Assembly: GCA_001942185.1 (NCBI GenBank)
Contig: MKJV01000115.1
Coordinates: 1 to 52,106 of the forward strand
Direction of reading: 5' to 3'
From: Pseudonocardia sp. CNS-004
GTDB taxonomy: Bacteria; Actinomycetota; Actinomycetes; Mycobacteriales; Pseudonocardiaceae
DNA length: 52,106 nt
The position numbers and the translations under genes are program-made. Positions 1 to 9,201 of this stretch are shown here, one piece after another. The first letter of the stretch is position 1. Each line of letters starts with the position of its first letter. Under the pieces are notes generated by a model, which was not told where the DNA came from, ran no database searches, and saw only the letters and a program-made list of their open reading frames with translations.

Positions 1-145
1 GGCGGCAGGTCGGCGAGCGCCGCCGGCCTGGCGTCGGTGACGGTGACGCGGGCGCCTACCTCGACGAGCGCCGCCGCGGCCGCGAGCCCCGACACCCCGG
101 CCCCGGCCACGAGGACCCGGCGCCGGACAGCTGCTCGGGCCTCAT
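1..145 (-). CDS. murD: UDP-N-acetylmuramoylalanine-D-glutamate ligase MurD, N-terminal fragment
   Basis: MurD adds D-glutamate to UDP-MurNAc-L-Ala in the cytoplasm. Only the first ~48 codons lie in the window. The minus-strand translation contains VAGAGVSGLAAAAALVEVGA followed by VTVTDARPAALADLP, the N-terminal nucleotide-binding Rossmann segment of MurD. The ATG at 145 is in a different frame from this segment, and the in-frame path upstream meets a stop. A one-base indel around 115-125 is therefore likely, as in many other genes here. Position after mraY is the usual dcw order. An upstream start is possible. Identity rests on a short segment plus context. Confidence 0.75.
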
Positions 146-195
146 GCCGTCACCTCTCGTGGTCGTCACTCGCATCAAGAAGGCCTCGTACGGAA

Positions 196-243
196 GGTCG
201 TGAGTGGTAAAGAGTGCTACAGCCCTCGTATCCACTCACGACC
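196..243. terminator. 12-bp perfect inverted repeat between mraY and murD
   Basis: GGTCGTGAGTGG at 196-207 is the exact reverse complement of CCACTCACGACC at 232-243, with a 24-base loop. It fills half of the 106-bp gap between the mraY stop and the murD start, inside an operon where gaps are normally short. It could be a partial terminator, an RNA stability element or a protein site. There is no U-tract. Confidence 0.5.
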
Positions 244-251
244 CCCCTGGG

Positions 252-1321
252 TCAGCCGCCGCCCGCGGCCGTGAGCCACTCCTGGTAGAACAGGCCCAGG
301 CCGAGGGCGGCGCACATGGCTGCGAGCAGCCAGAACCGGATGATCACCGTGGTCTCGGCCCAGCCCGCCAGCTCGAAGTGGTGGTGGAAGGGCGCCATCC
401 GGAACACGCGGCGGCGCGTGGTGCGGAACACCGCGATCTGCACGGCCACCGACAGCACCTCCACCACGAACACGCCGCCGATCACCACGAGCAGCAGCTC
501 GGTGCGGGTGACGATCGACAGGCCCGCGATCAGCCCGCCGATGGCGAGCGATCCGGTGTCGCCCATGAAGATCCTGGCGGGTGCGGCGTTCCACCAGAGG
601 AAGCCGATGCAGCCACCCATCGCGGCGGCCGCGACGAGCGCGACGTCGAGCGGGTCGCGCACCTGGTAGCAGCCCGCGGCGCTGGCGATCGCGCAGTTGT
701 TGCGGAACTGCCAGAACCCGATGATCGTGTAAGTGGCCAGCACGATCGCGCCGGTGCCGGCCGCGAGCCCGTCGAGGCCGTCGGTGAAGTTCACCGCGTT
801 CGACCAGCCGGCGATGATGAGGTTGGCCAGCAGCACGAACCCGACGGCGCCGAAGGACAGCACCGTGATGTCCCGGACGAAGGAGAGGCTGTCCGAGGCG
901 GGCGCGAGCCCGTCGGCGTTGGCGAACCGCAGCGCGAGGATGCCGAAGATCGTGGCGGTGAGCACCTGGCCCACGGTCTTGGACGTCTTGTTCAGGCCGA
1001 GGTTGCGGGCCCGGCGCAGCTTGATGAAGTCGTCGAGGAACCCGACGATGCCCAGCGCGGTGGTGAGGAACAGCACGAGCAGCGCCGACGCCGTGATCGG
1101 CTCGCCGGTCAGCACGTGCGAGGCACGTAGCCCAGCCAGATCGCGAGCAGGATCGCGACCCCGCCCATCGTGGGCGTGCCCCGCTTGGCCTGGTGGCTCT
1201 GGGGGCCCTCGGCCCGGATCTCCTGCCCGAACCCCTGCCGGGAGAAGAACCGGATCAGGTACGGGGTGAGCAGGATCGAGACCGCGAGTGCGACGCCCGC
1301 GGCGATGAAGACACCTCTCAC
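252..1321 (-). CDS. mraY: Phospho-N-acetylmuramoyl-pentapeptide transferase MraY
   Basis: MraY transfers phospho-MurNAc-pentapeptide to undecaprenyl phosphate to make lipid I in the membrane. The start is GTG at 1319-1321, overlapping the murF stop as GTGA. The sequence is a chain of hydrophobic helices carrying the conserved Asp-rich loop NFTDGLDGLAAG. The N-terminal part (MRGVFIAAGVALAVS... to WLGYV) and the rest (LTGEPITASALLVLFL...) are in different frames. Restoring one G near 1122-1124 (GTGGCC for GTGCC) gives a normal WLGYVASHVLTGEP junction. Merged length, about 356 residues, is normal for the family. I read the break as a sequence error. Confidence 0.95.
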
Positions 1322-2757
1322 CGCTGCACCGGCCCCTGCGCCTGCAGGAGCCCCTCGGCGACCCGCTCCAGCCCGACCGCGCGCGAGGCCTTCACGAGCA
1401 CGACGTCACCGGGGCGTGCCTGAGCGCGCAGCAGCTCGAGGGCCGCCCCCACGTCCTCGGTGTGCTCGGCGCCCGGGTAGTCGGTGGTGCCGACGGCGAC
1501 GAGCCGGTCGACGCGCAGCTCGCGGGCCGCGGCGGCGATCTCGGCGTGTGCGGCGGCGGTGGCGCCGCCCTGCTCGGCCATCCGGCCGAGCACCGCCCAG
1601 GTGCGCCGGATGCCCCCGCCGAGCGCGGCGAGCGCACCCAGCGCCGCGCGCATCGACTCGGGGTTGGAGTTGTAGGCGTCGTTGACGACCGTGAGGCCGT
1701 CGGCGCGCTCGGTGACCTCCATCCGCCACTTCGACGCGGGCTCGGCGGCGCTCAGGGCCGCGGCGATGCCGTCCGGCGTGCCGCCGAGCTCCAGTGCGAC
1801 CGCCGCGGCGGCAAGCGCGTTGCCCACGTGGTGCCCGCCGACGAGCCGCAGCGCCACGGGTGCCCGCCCGGCGGGCGTCACCAGCGTGAACCGGGCCCGG
1901 GCGCCGTCGAGCCGCACGTCCTCGGCGCGGACGTCCGCGTCGGCGTTCCCGAAGGTCACGACCCGGGCCGTCGTGCGGCCCGCCATCGCAGCCACGAGCG
2001 GGTCGGCCGCGTTGAGGACGGCCACCCCGCCGAGCGCAGCGTCAGCGGAGCGAGCATCGACACCGGCGGGCAGCGCCTCCACCAGCTCGCCCTTGGCCTG
2101 CGCGATCGCCTCGACCGAGCCGAACTCGCCCAGGTGTGCGCGTCCCACGTTGAGCACCACCCCGATGCGGGGCGGGGCCACCGCGGCCAGCCGGGCGATG
2201 TGCCCGGTGCCGCGGGCGGAGAACTCGAGCACCAGGTGCCGGGTGCCGGTGTCGGCGCGCAGGGCCGTCCACGGCAGGCCGAGCTCGTTGTTGAACGACC
2301 CGGGCGGCGCGACGGTGGGGCCCAGTGGGGCGAGCGCCGCGGCGATCAGGTCCTTGGTGGAGGTCTTGCCGGAGCTGCCGGTGACACCCACCACCGTGGC
2401 CGGCAGCGCCCGCACCGTGTGCCCCGCGAGGGCGGCGAGCGCGGCGAGCACCGCCGCCCCGGCGCCGTCGTGGTCGTGCTCGTCGAGGTAGGTGCCGGCC
2501 TGCCGGCTCACCGGCCGGGCGATCACGGCGGGCGCGTCGACCTCGCGCCCGGCGAGCACCCCCGCCGCACCCGCCGCGATCGCGGCGCCGGCGTAGGCGT
2601 GGCCGTCGGCCCGCTCGCCCGGCAGCGCGACGAACAGGCCGCCCGGCCCGATCGCGCGCGAATCGAACTCGACGGCGGTCACCCGCTCGTCCCCGGATGC
2701 CCGGTGGAGACGTCCACCGGTGACGGCGGCGACATCGGCCAGCCGCATCTCGATCAT
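1318..2757 (-). CDS. murF: UDP-N-acetylmuramoyl-tripeptide--D-alanyl-D-alanine ligase MurF
   Basis: MurF adds D-Ala-D-Ala to UDP-MurNAc-tripeptide, the last cytoplasmic step of precursor synthesis. The ATP-binding loop GVTGSSGKTSTKDL is present, and NDAYNSNPESMRAAL is the Mur-ligase motif typical of MurF. I place the start at ATG 2757 (MIEMRLADVAAVTGG), giving 479 residues, a normal length. A longer frame to 2859 exists, but it runs through the 74-bp repeats and does not look like protein. The ATG overlaps the TGA of a preceding mini-ORF (ATGA), so initiation may depend on translational coupling. The gene is uninterrupted. Confidence 0.95.
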   Translation of the reverse strand: MIEMRLADVAAVTGGRLHRASGDERVTAVEFDSRAIGPGGLFVALPGERADGHAYAGAAIAAGAAGVLAGREVDAPAVIARPVSRQAGTYLDEHDHDGAGAAVLAALAALAGHTVRALPATVVGVTGSSGKTSTKDLIAAALAPLGPTVAPPGSFNNELGLPWTALRADTGTRHLVLEFSARGTGHIARLAAVAPPRIGVVLNVGRAHLGEFGSVEAIAQAKGELVEALPAGVDARSADAALGGVAVLNAADPLVAAMAGRTTARVVTFGNADADVRAEDVRLDGARARFTLVTPAGRAPVALRLVGGHHVGNALAAAAVALELGGTPDGIAAALSAAEPASKWRMEVTERADGLTVVNDAYNSNPESMRAALGALAALGGGIRRTWAVLGRMAEQGGATAAAHAEIAAAARELRVDRLVAVGTTDYPGAEHTEDVGAALELLRAQARPGDVVLVKASRAVGLERVAEGLLQAQGPVQR

Positions 2758-2982
2758 GCTCTCGTCCTGCTCATCGCTCGCCCTCGCTCGCTCAACGCTC
2801 GCCCTCGCAGCGCTCGGCCGGCGCTTCGCGCACGCGCTGTGACACTGATTCGCTCGCACGCTCGCTCAACGCTCGCCCTCGCAGCGCTCGGCCGGCGCTT
2901 CGCGCACGCGCTGTGACACTGATTCGCTCGCACGCTCGCTCATCGGGCGTATCCGATCATCCCCGTGCGGTCGGCCCGTCAC
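2754..2982 (-). other. Relay of overlapping mini-ORFs joining murE to murF
   Basis: Read on the minus strand, the murE stop (2979-2981) overlaps a GTG at 2980-2982 as GTGA. That frame runs 38 codons to a TGA at 2866-2868, which overlaps a TTG (2867-2869) as TTGA. The next mini-ORF has 25 codons and ends at 2792-2794, again as TTGA with TTG 2793-2795. A last 13-codon mini-ORF ends at 2754-2756, overlapping the murF ATG (2755-2757) as ATGA. A shorter route into the first repeat also exists: ATG 2958-2960 gives six codons ending in ATGA on ATG 2941-2943. The whole gap is thus covered by coupled short frames. Their peptides are rich in Arg, Glu and Ser and begin SERAS. Expression is unproven. Confidence 0.5.
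2795..2942 (-). repeat. Two tandem 74-bp repeat units upstream of murF
   Basis: Two identical 74-bp units occupy 2869-2942 and 2795-2868. Each begins TGAGCGAGCG on the minus strand and contains the core GCGAAGCGCCGGCCGAGCG. A truncated 38-bp third unit (2757-2794) leads into the murF start. The core is shared exactly with one of the repeats upstream of the DUF6504 gene (18016-18092). Unit lengths are 2 modulo 3, which keeps every NTGA overlap in phase. Confidence 0.9.
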
Positions 2983-4603
2983 CGCGTGCCCCGCAGCGCC
3001 GCAGCCAGCTCCGCCGCGTCGTCGAAGGGGTGTTTGACGCCCATGACCTCCTGGCCCGTCTCGTGTCCCTTCCCCGCGACCACGACGGCGTCCCCCGCCT
3101 TCGCGTAGGCCACGGCGGCGGCGATCGCCGCCCGCCGGTCGCCGATCTCCATCAGGTCCCCGGCGTGCGGCTCGGCCTGCGCCCCCGCGAGCATCTCCGC
3201 GCGGATCGCGTCGGGGTCCTCGGTGCGCGGGTTGTCGTCGGTGGCCACCAGCACGTCCGCGCGGGCCGCGGCCGCGGCGCCCATCATCGGGCGCTTGCCG
3301 CGGTCGCGGTCGCCGCCGCAGCCGAGCACGACGATCAGCCGTCCGGTCACCTGCGGGCGCAGCGCGTCGAGCAGCGCGGCCACGGCACCCGGCTTGTGGG
3401 CGTAGTCGACGACGGCGAGGAACGGCTGCCCCTCCTCGATGCGTTGCATCCGCCCCGGGACGGCCAGGTCCGCGAAGCCGTCGGCGGCCACCGCGGCGGG
3501 CACCCCGACCGCGTCGAGGCAGGCGAGCGCGACCACCGCGTTGGCCACGTTGAACGCGCCGGGCAGCTGCAACCGCACCGGCAGCCGCGTGCCGTCCGGG
3601 GTGACCGCCGTGAAGGACTGGGTGCCGTCCGTCTCGGTGCGCACGTCACCCCCGCGCCACGCCGCGGGCCCCGTGGTCGACACGGTGACCGCACCCGGCG
3701 TACGGGCCGCCAGCCGCTGCCCCCACTCGTCGTCGACGCACACGACCGCGTGCTCGGCCCTGCCGTCGAAGAGCGCGGCCTTCGCCTCGAAGTACTCCTC
3801 CATGTCGCGGTGGAAGTCGAGGTGGTCCTGCGACAGGTTCGTGAAGGCGGCCACCGCGAACCGCGTGCCGCCCACGCGGCCCATCGCGAGCGCGTGGCTG
3901 GAGACCTCCATCGCGACGTCGGTGACGCCGTCCTCGGCCATCACCGCGAACAGGGCCTGCAGGTCCGGCGCCTCCGGCGTGGTGAGCGCCGAGGGGATCT
4001 GGGAGCCGTGGATGCGGGTGCCGATCGTGCCGACCAGCCCGGTGTCGCGGTCGGCCGCCGCGAGCCCGGCCTCGAGCAGGTGGGCCGTGGTCGTCTTGCC
4101 GCTGGTGCCCGTCACGCCGAGCACCCGCAGGCGGGCCGTCGGGTCGCCGTGGACGAGTGCGGCCAGTGCGCCGAGCACCTCGCGCGGGCGCGGGTGCACC
4201 AGCGTCGGCACGCCCGCGAGCACGGGGCGCCGGGCGCTTCCGGGTCGGCACACGGCGACCGCGCCGCCCGCGAGCGCCACGGCGGCGTAGTCGGCCCGTG
4301 CGCACGCGACCCGGGAAGCGCGGCGAACAGGTCGCCGTGGCGTGCGTCGGACGCCCGCAGCGTCACCCCGGTGACGCTCGCCGAGCCCCTGGCCGGCACC
4401 TCGATGGCCGCGCCGAGCACACCGAGCTCGACCGGGCGCACCACCCGCGGACGCGGTGGTGCGCCGGCCGGCGCCGGAGGGGCTTCGCGAGCGGGCGACA
4501 CGTCGCGGAAGGCTACCGGCGGGCTGTCCGGGAGCCGGTCGCGCACCGCCCGCGCGTCACCCGGCCGCGCGCCGGGCGGCCCACCGGAGGCGTCGGTCGG
4601 CAC
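2979..4603 (-). CDS. murE: UDP-N-acetylmuramoyl-L-alanyl-D-glutamate--2,6-diaminopimelate ligase MurE
   Basis: MurE adds the third stem-peptide residue. The ATP loop VLGVTGTSGKTTTAHLLEAG is present, and DDNPRTEDP carries the DNPR motif that marks the meso-diaminopimelate-specific enzyme. The N-terminal part (MPTDASGGPPGARPGD... to LFAALPGSRAHG) and the remainder (ALAGGAVAVCRPGSARRP...) are in different frames. Restoring one G near 4294-4297 joins them as AHGADYAAVALAGG, so an indel error is likely. I chose GTG 4603 as start, but a more internal start is possible because the first ~40 residues are low complexity. Position between ftsI and murF fits the dcw operon. Confidence 0.93.
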
Positions 4604-4685
4604 GAACGCACACGCGGCGTGATCCGGGCGGGGTCCGCGGGCGCGCCTCGGACCGTACGTCGCGCGCGGGGCGTCACTGGTGGGA

Positions 4686-6541
4686 TCACGGCAGCTGCAG
4701 CGTCTGCACCGGGGGCGGCTGGTCGCTCACCGGCAGCCGCTCCCGCTGCGCGAGGTAGGTGGCGATGTCGTGGAACAGCGGCGCCGCGCTGGTGCCCGGG
4801 TCGGGAGCGTCGAGCATGATCGCGATCACGTAGCGGGGGTCGTCCGCGGGCAGCATCCCGGCGAAGTTGATCCAGTGCAGCTGCGAGGAGTAGCAACTGC
4901 ACGCCGGGTCCACCTGCTGCGCGGTGCCGGTCTTCCCGGCCACCGCGTACCCGGGGACGGCTGCCGCGTGGCCCGTGCCGCGCTGGCCCCGCACGTCCTG
5001 GGTGACGGCGGTCAGCATCGTCCGCAGGGTCGCGGCGGTCTCGGGAGAGACCACCCGCACCGGCTCCGGGGCGGCGCCGGCACCTGCACGCCGTCCGGGC
5101 CCGCCGTGCCCGCGACGATCCGGGGCGGCACCCGCACCCCGTCGTTCGCGACGGTCTGCAGGATCCCGGCCATCTGCAGCGTCGTGACCGTGAGGCCCTG
5201 CCCGATCGGCAGGTTGCCGAACGTGGAGCCCGACCACGACGACCGCGGCGGCACCTGGCCCGGTTCCTCGCCGGGCAGCCCGACACCGGTGCGCTGGCCG
5301 AGTCCGAAGCGGGCGAGCATGTCGGCGAAGCGCTCCTCACCCACCCGCTGGGCCGTCATGATCGTGCCGACGTTGGACGACTTCGCGAGCACCCCGGTGA
5401 GCGTGTACCGCTCGGTGCCGTGGCTCCACGAGTCGCGGATCGTGCGGTCGGCGACGCGGATGCTGCCCGGCACCGTGAGGACGTCGTTCGGGGCGGCCAC
5501 CCCGTACTCCAGGGCCGCGGCCATCGTGATGACCTTGTTCACCGACCCCGGCTCGAACGTGTACTGGACGGCCGTGTTGCGCAGCTGGTCCGGGTTCGCC
5601 GAGGAGAGGTCCCGCGGGTCGAACGTCTGGCCGTTCGCCATCGCGAGCACCTCGGCGGTGTGCGCGTCGAGCACCACGGCCGAGGACGTCGGGTCCGCAC
5701 CCGTGCGCTGCACGTAGTCCACGAGTGCCTGCTGCACCGTGTACTGCAGGTCGGAGTCGAGGGTGAGCTGCAGGTCCGAACCCTGCACCGCGGCCCGCTC
5801 GAACCGGGTGCTGCCCGGGATCACGGCGTTCGAGTCCTCCGCCGTGTCGACGACACGCAGCCCCTCGAAGCCGGCGAGCAGGTTGTCCTGCGAGCTCTCG
5901 AGGCCCACCCGGCCGGTGAGCTTGCGCTCGTCGGCGTTCCAGGTGGCGGCGCCGACGACGTTCGCGGCGAGCGTCGCACCGGGGTACTGCCGGTCCTCGC
6001 GACGCTCCTCCGCGATCTCGGGGAACCGCTCGCGGAGCATGCGCGCGACGTCGGGCGTGACGAGCCGCGCCAGCACGACGTACCCGCGGTCGCTGGTGAT
6101 GAGGCGGAGCAGCTCGGCCTGGTCCTGCCCGGTGGCCTGCGCGATCGCGGCCGCCATCTCCGCCGCGTAGCGCTGCGTGTCGGGCCCCCGGGTCTGGGCG
6201 ATCAACCGCGGGTTGGCGACGAGGGAACGGGCGTCCACGCTGAACGCGAGCGGCTCGCCGGCGCGGTCCAGGATCGCGCCGCGCTCGGCGGGCAGCCGGA
6301 TGTTCGTCGTCGACTGGCGCTGCGACGCGGCGCGCAGCTCACCCGCCTCGACGGTCTGCACGACCACGAGCTTCAGCGTCGCGATCGCCAGCACCACCAC
6401 GAGCAGCACCTGGCCGACCCGCAACCTGCGGACGCCGAGCGCCGCCTGGTCCGGTGGACGGCGCGGGGTGGGCGGTCTCGGCGTCGGCGGCCTGCGCGCC
6501 GCCGCACCGGTGGGCCGGGGCCGGGGCGGGGCCGCTGGCAT
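4686..6541 (-). CDS. ftsI: Peptidoglycan transpeptidase FtsI / PBP3 (mycobacterial PbpB type)
   Basis: This is the septal class B penicillin-binding protein that cross-links division peptidoglycan outside the membrane. A Pro/Arg-rich cytoplasmic N-terminus is followed by one membrane helix (VGQVLLVVVLAIATLKLVVV), a dimerisation/pedestal region and the transpeptidase domain. The three active-site motifs are visible: EPGSVNK (SxxK), KSSNVGT (SxN) and AGKTGTAQQ (KTG). The KTG motif lies in a second frame, with a break near 5085 that I read as a sequence error. The ATG at 6541 shares one base with the ftsL stop (TGATG). Merged length is about 618 residues. Confidence 0.95.
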
Positions 6542-7433
6542 CAGCCGGCGTCCGTCCCGCCGCCTGCCGCGCGGACACCCGTGTCCGGCGCGGAGGTGTC
6601 ACCCTCCGGGTTGCGCTCCGAGCCGCGCTCGGCGCCGTTCTCCGCCACGTCGTTCTCCGCCGTGTCGTCCGGCCCGGTCCTGTCGGGCCCTGCTGTGTCG
6701 GGCCCGGCCGATTCCTGCCCCGTCGATTCCTGCCCCGTCGATTCCTGCCCCGTCGATTCCTGCCCGGCCTCCGCGCCGCCTGTCCCGGCGGCGCCCTCCG
6801 CCGCGGGAGAGTCGCCTCCTGCGCTGTCCGGGGTGGTGCCCTCCGGCGTGGTGCCCTCCGGCGTGGTCGCCTCGGTGCCGTCGGCAGGCGGCTGCGCACC
6901 CGCGGGTGGCGCCGGGGGCGGCGGGGGCACCGCGGCCCGCGGCTGCCCGACGACCTCGACCGTGCCGTCCGGCGCCACGACGAGCCGCGCGGGGTCCCGC
7001 ACGGGGACCATGCCCAGCTCGCCGGCACGGCGGGCCAGCTCGGGCGCGACGAGAGGACGGCGACGTCCTGCTTCAGCCGCTCGGCCTGCTCGCTGAGCAC
7101 GCGGGCCTCCGCGGTGGCGTCCTGGAGCCGGTACGAGTCGGCCGCGGCGGCCGTCGAGAGCCACAGCGTCGCCACCAGTCCGACGGCGAGCAGCACCATG
7201 ATCAGCAGCACGAACTGCGGGCGCCGGCCGGAGCGGCCGCCCGCGCCGGGCGCACCGCGGTCGCTGCGCCGCGCGTCCCGGGCCGCGTAGGCCTTCTGCT
7301 GGGCCGACCGCCTGCCGGCCGCCGGATCGGCGGCGGGTGCGACGGGTGCGCCGCCGAGCGCCCGCTGCGCGGGGATGGCCGCGGTGCGAGCACGTACGGC
7401 GGTGCGCCCGCGCTCGGTGACCGGAGCACTCAT
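6541..7433 (-). CDS. ftsL: FtsL-like septum protein with long Pro/Thr/Ser-rich C-terminal tail
   Basis: FtsL-type bitopic division protein (position of Rv2164c). The start ATG 7433 has AGGAGG ten bases upstream. The sequence is a basic Ala/Arg-rich cytoplasmic part, one membrane helix (FVLLIMVLLAVGLVATLWL), then a coiled-coil-like stretch (ATAEARVLSEQAERLKQDVA). A break near 7055 separates this from LVAPELARRAGELGMVPVRD, the usual end of the conserved domain, and is probably an indel error. After that comes a tail of more than 100 residues with repeats EGTTP and GQEST, unlike short FtsL proteins. The tail should lie outside the membrane. Its function is unknown. Confidence 0.85.
6710..6769. 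repeat. Four tandem 15-bp repeats inside ftsL
   Basis: GATTCCTGCCCCGTC occurs at 6710-6724, 6725-6739 and 6740-6754, with a variant at 6755-6769. The 15-bp period keeps frame and encodes four GQEST-like pentapeptides in the extracytoplasmic tail of FtsL. Confidence 0.95.
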
Positions 7434-7458
7434 GACACCACCGCCTCCTGATCGACCC

Positions 7459-8439
7459 TCATGCCGCCTCCCTGATCCGTTCGGCGGCCCGCAGGCGGAC
7501 CGGCGCCGCCCGCGGGTTGTCGCTGATCTCCTCCGGGCTCGCCTGCTCGGCCCCGCGGGTGAGCAGCCGCAGCTCCGGCCCGTGGCCCGGGAGCTCGACC
7601 GGCAGGTCCACCGGTGTACGCGACGACGCCCGCGCCGCCAGCTCCCGCTTGACCATCCGGTCCTCCAGCGAGTGGTAGGCCAGCACGACGATCCGGCCCC
7701 CGACGCCGAGCGCGTCCACGGCAGCGGGCAGCGCACCGCGCAGCGCGTCGAGCTCGCCGTTGACCTCGATCCGCAGTGCCTGGAACGTGCGCTTCGCCGG
7801 GTGCCCCCCGGTGCGCCGGGACGCCGCGGGTACGACCTCGTACAGCAGCTCGACCAGCTCGCTGCTGCGCAGGAACGGCGCGGTGGCCCGCCTGCGCGCG
7901 ATCGCGGCCGCGATCCTGCTCGCGAACCGCTCCTCGCCGTACTCGCGCAACACCTTGGCCAGCTGCGGCACCGGGTAGGAGTTGAGGACGTCGGCCGCGG
8001 TGGGCCCCGTGGTGGGGTCCATCCGCATGTCGAGTTCCGCGTCGCGCGAGTAGGCGAAGCCCCGCTCGTCGGCGTCGAGCTGCAGGGACGAGACGCCGAG
8101 ATCGAACAGCACGCCGTCGACGCGGGGAAGCCCCAGCTCCCCGAGCACGTCGGCGATGCGGTCGTACACGGCGTGCACGAGGTGGACCCGGTCGGCGTGG
8201 GCGGCGAGCCTGCGCCGCGCCATCCCGAGCGCGTCCGGGTCGCGGTCGAGCCCCACGAGCGTGAGCCGCGGGTGCTCGGCCAGCAGCGCGGCGGCGTGCC
8301 CACCGAGGCCGAGTGTGGCGTCGACGAGCACGGCGGGCCGGTCGGCGAGTGCGGGCCGCAACAGTTCGGCGACCCGGGGCAGGGCCACGGGGACGTGCCT
8401 GGCCCCAGCTGGCCCGTCCTCGTGGTCGTGCTGCCCCAC
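7459..8439 (-). CDS. rsmH: 16S rRNA (cytosine(1402)-N(4))-methyltransferase RsmH
   Basis: RsmH (MraW) methylates C1402 of 16S rRNA using S-adenosylmethionine. The SAM-binding motif VDATLGLGGHAAALL, the downstream GVLFDLGVSSLQLDADERGF and the RTFQALRIEVNGELDAL and VLAYHSLEDRMVK motifs are all characteristic. I place the start at GTG 8437-8439 because GGGAGGTG lies just upstream, giving 326 residues. The open frame continues to 8604, but the extra residues are low-complexity and lack an RBS. The gene is intact and lies 25 bp upstream of ftsL, between mraZ and ftsL as in other actinobacteria. Confidence 0.96.
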   Translation of the reverse strand: MGQHDHEDGPAGARHVPVALPRVAELLRPALADRPAVLVDATLGLGGHAAALLAEHPRLTLVGLDRDPDALGMARRRLAAHADRVHLVHAVYDRIADVLGELGLPRVDGVLFDLGVSSLQLDADERGFAYSRDAELDMRMDPTTGPTAADVLNSYPVPQLAKVLREYGEERFASRIAAAIARRRATAPFLRSSELVELLYEVVPAASRRTGGHPAKRTFQALRIEVNGELDALRGALPAAVDALGVGGRIVVLAYHSLEDRMVKRELAARASSRTPVDLPVELPGHGPELRLLTRGAEQASPEEISDNPRAAPVRLRAAERIREAA

Positions 8440-8640
8440 CGCACACCTCCCTGCCCCGTGTCGCCGCCCCCGCGCCCCCGCGTCGGCTCTACTCCACCCG
8501 GTCCGTTCGGGTCGAGTCTCGATTCGGCTCTCGATTCCGGCGATGCCTCCACCCGGCAGACCTGGCACCGGGGAAGGTGCGCCAGGGCTACCGGGTGGGG
8601 GCACCGCCGGGTCCTCTCACCCCGCGATGGGCCCCGTGCG

Positions 8641-9072
8641 TCAGATCAGTCCGGGGAGCACCTCCTCCTGCGCCTTCGCGTAGGTGTCCTCGTTCTGGTC
8701 CTGGTACCGCTGCCACGCCTCCGCGTCCCAGATCTCGGCGCGGGTGAACGCGCCGATCACCACGCAGTCCTTCGAGAGCCCCGCGTAGCGGCGCAGCTCG
8801 GGGGTGATGGCGATGCGACCCTGGCCGTCGGGGTTCTGCTCGTCGGTGCCGGAGAAGAGGTTGCGCTGGAAGACCCGGGCCGACTCGCTCGTCAGAGGCG
8901 CCGACGCCACCTTCTGCGCGAGCTCCGTGAAGGCTTCGCGCGTGAACACGTACAGGCAGTGGTCCTGCCCTTTCGTGATCATCAGCCCGCCTCGCAGCTC
9001 GTCGCGGAATTTCGCGGGCAACGTGAGCCGCCCCTTGTCATCCAGCTTCGGGGTGTAGGTGCCGAGGAACAC
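8641..9072 (-). CDS. mraZ: Transcriptional regulator MraZ
   Basis: MraZ is an AbrB-like DNA-binding protein that controls the dcw operon by binding direct repeats in its own promoter. The protein has the two tandem SpoVT/AbrB-like halves: FLGTYTPKLDDKGRLTLPAK near the start and DGQGRIAITPELRRYAGL in the second half. I chose GTG 9070-9072 (143 residues, normal length) because GGAGGTG lies upstream; a GTG five codons earlier is also possible. It is the first gene of the operon, and a matching array of operator boxes lies just upstream at 9093-9138. Confidence 0.95.
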   Translation of the reverse strand: MFLGTYTPKLDDKGRLTLPAKFRDELRGGLMITKGQDHCLYVFTREAFTELAQKVASAPLTSESARVFQRNLFSGTDEQNPDGQGRIAITPELRRYAGLSKDCVVIGAFTRAEIWDAEAWQRYQDQNEDTYAKAQEEVLPGLI

Positions 9073-9092
9073 CGGCCCCACCTCCACCTGCG

Positions 9093-9138
9093 ACCCCGTT
9101 GCGCCCCAGCGATCACCACATTACCCCACTTCGCCCCA
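9093..9138 (-). promoter_or_regulatory. MraZ operator array overlapping the mraZ promoter
   Basis: On the minus strand, boxes of TGGGG or close variants recur with an exact 10-bp period, their C-runs on the plus strand starting at 9134, 9124, 9114 (degenerate), 9104 and 9094. MraZ proteins are known to bind TGGGN repeats separated by 5 nt, which is this spacing. The boxes lie in the spacer and downstream of the promoter at 9118-9145, consistent with autorepression. Confidence 0.8.
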
Positions 9139-9145
9139 CCGTCAA
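9118..9145 (-). promoter_or_regulatory. Promoter of the mraZ-dcw operon
   Basis: TTGACG (9140-9145) and TAATGT (9118-9123), read on the minus strand, are separated by 16 bp and match a primary-sigma-factor promoter. The mraZ GTG is about 45 bp downstream of the -10. MraZ boxes overlap the spacer. Confidence 0.7.
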
Positions 9146-9201
9146 CTCCAACCGCCGCTCGTCTCCGCCGGAAAATCGTGGAAACGCCCAGGTCAGTGCC
9201 G

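Noticed and set aside
2795..2942. CRISPR array
   Set aside because: The repeats are directly abutting 74-bp units without spacers, and no cas genes are present.
4604..4685. PE/PPE-type genes between murE and ftsI, as in M. tuberculosis
   Set aside because: The gap is only 82 bp and holds no coding frame of that type.
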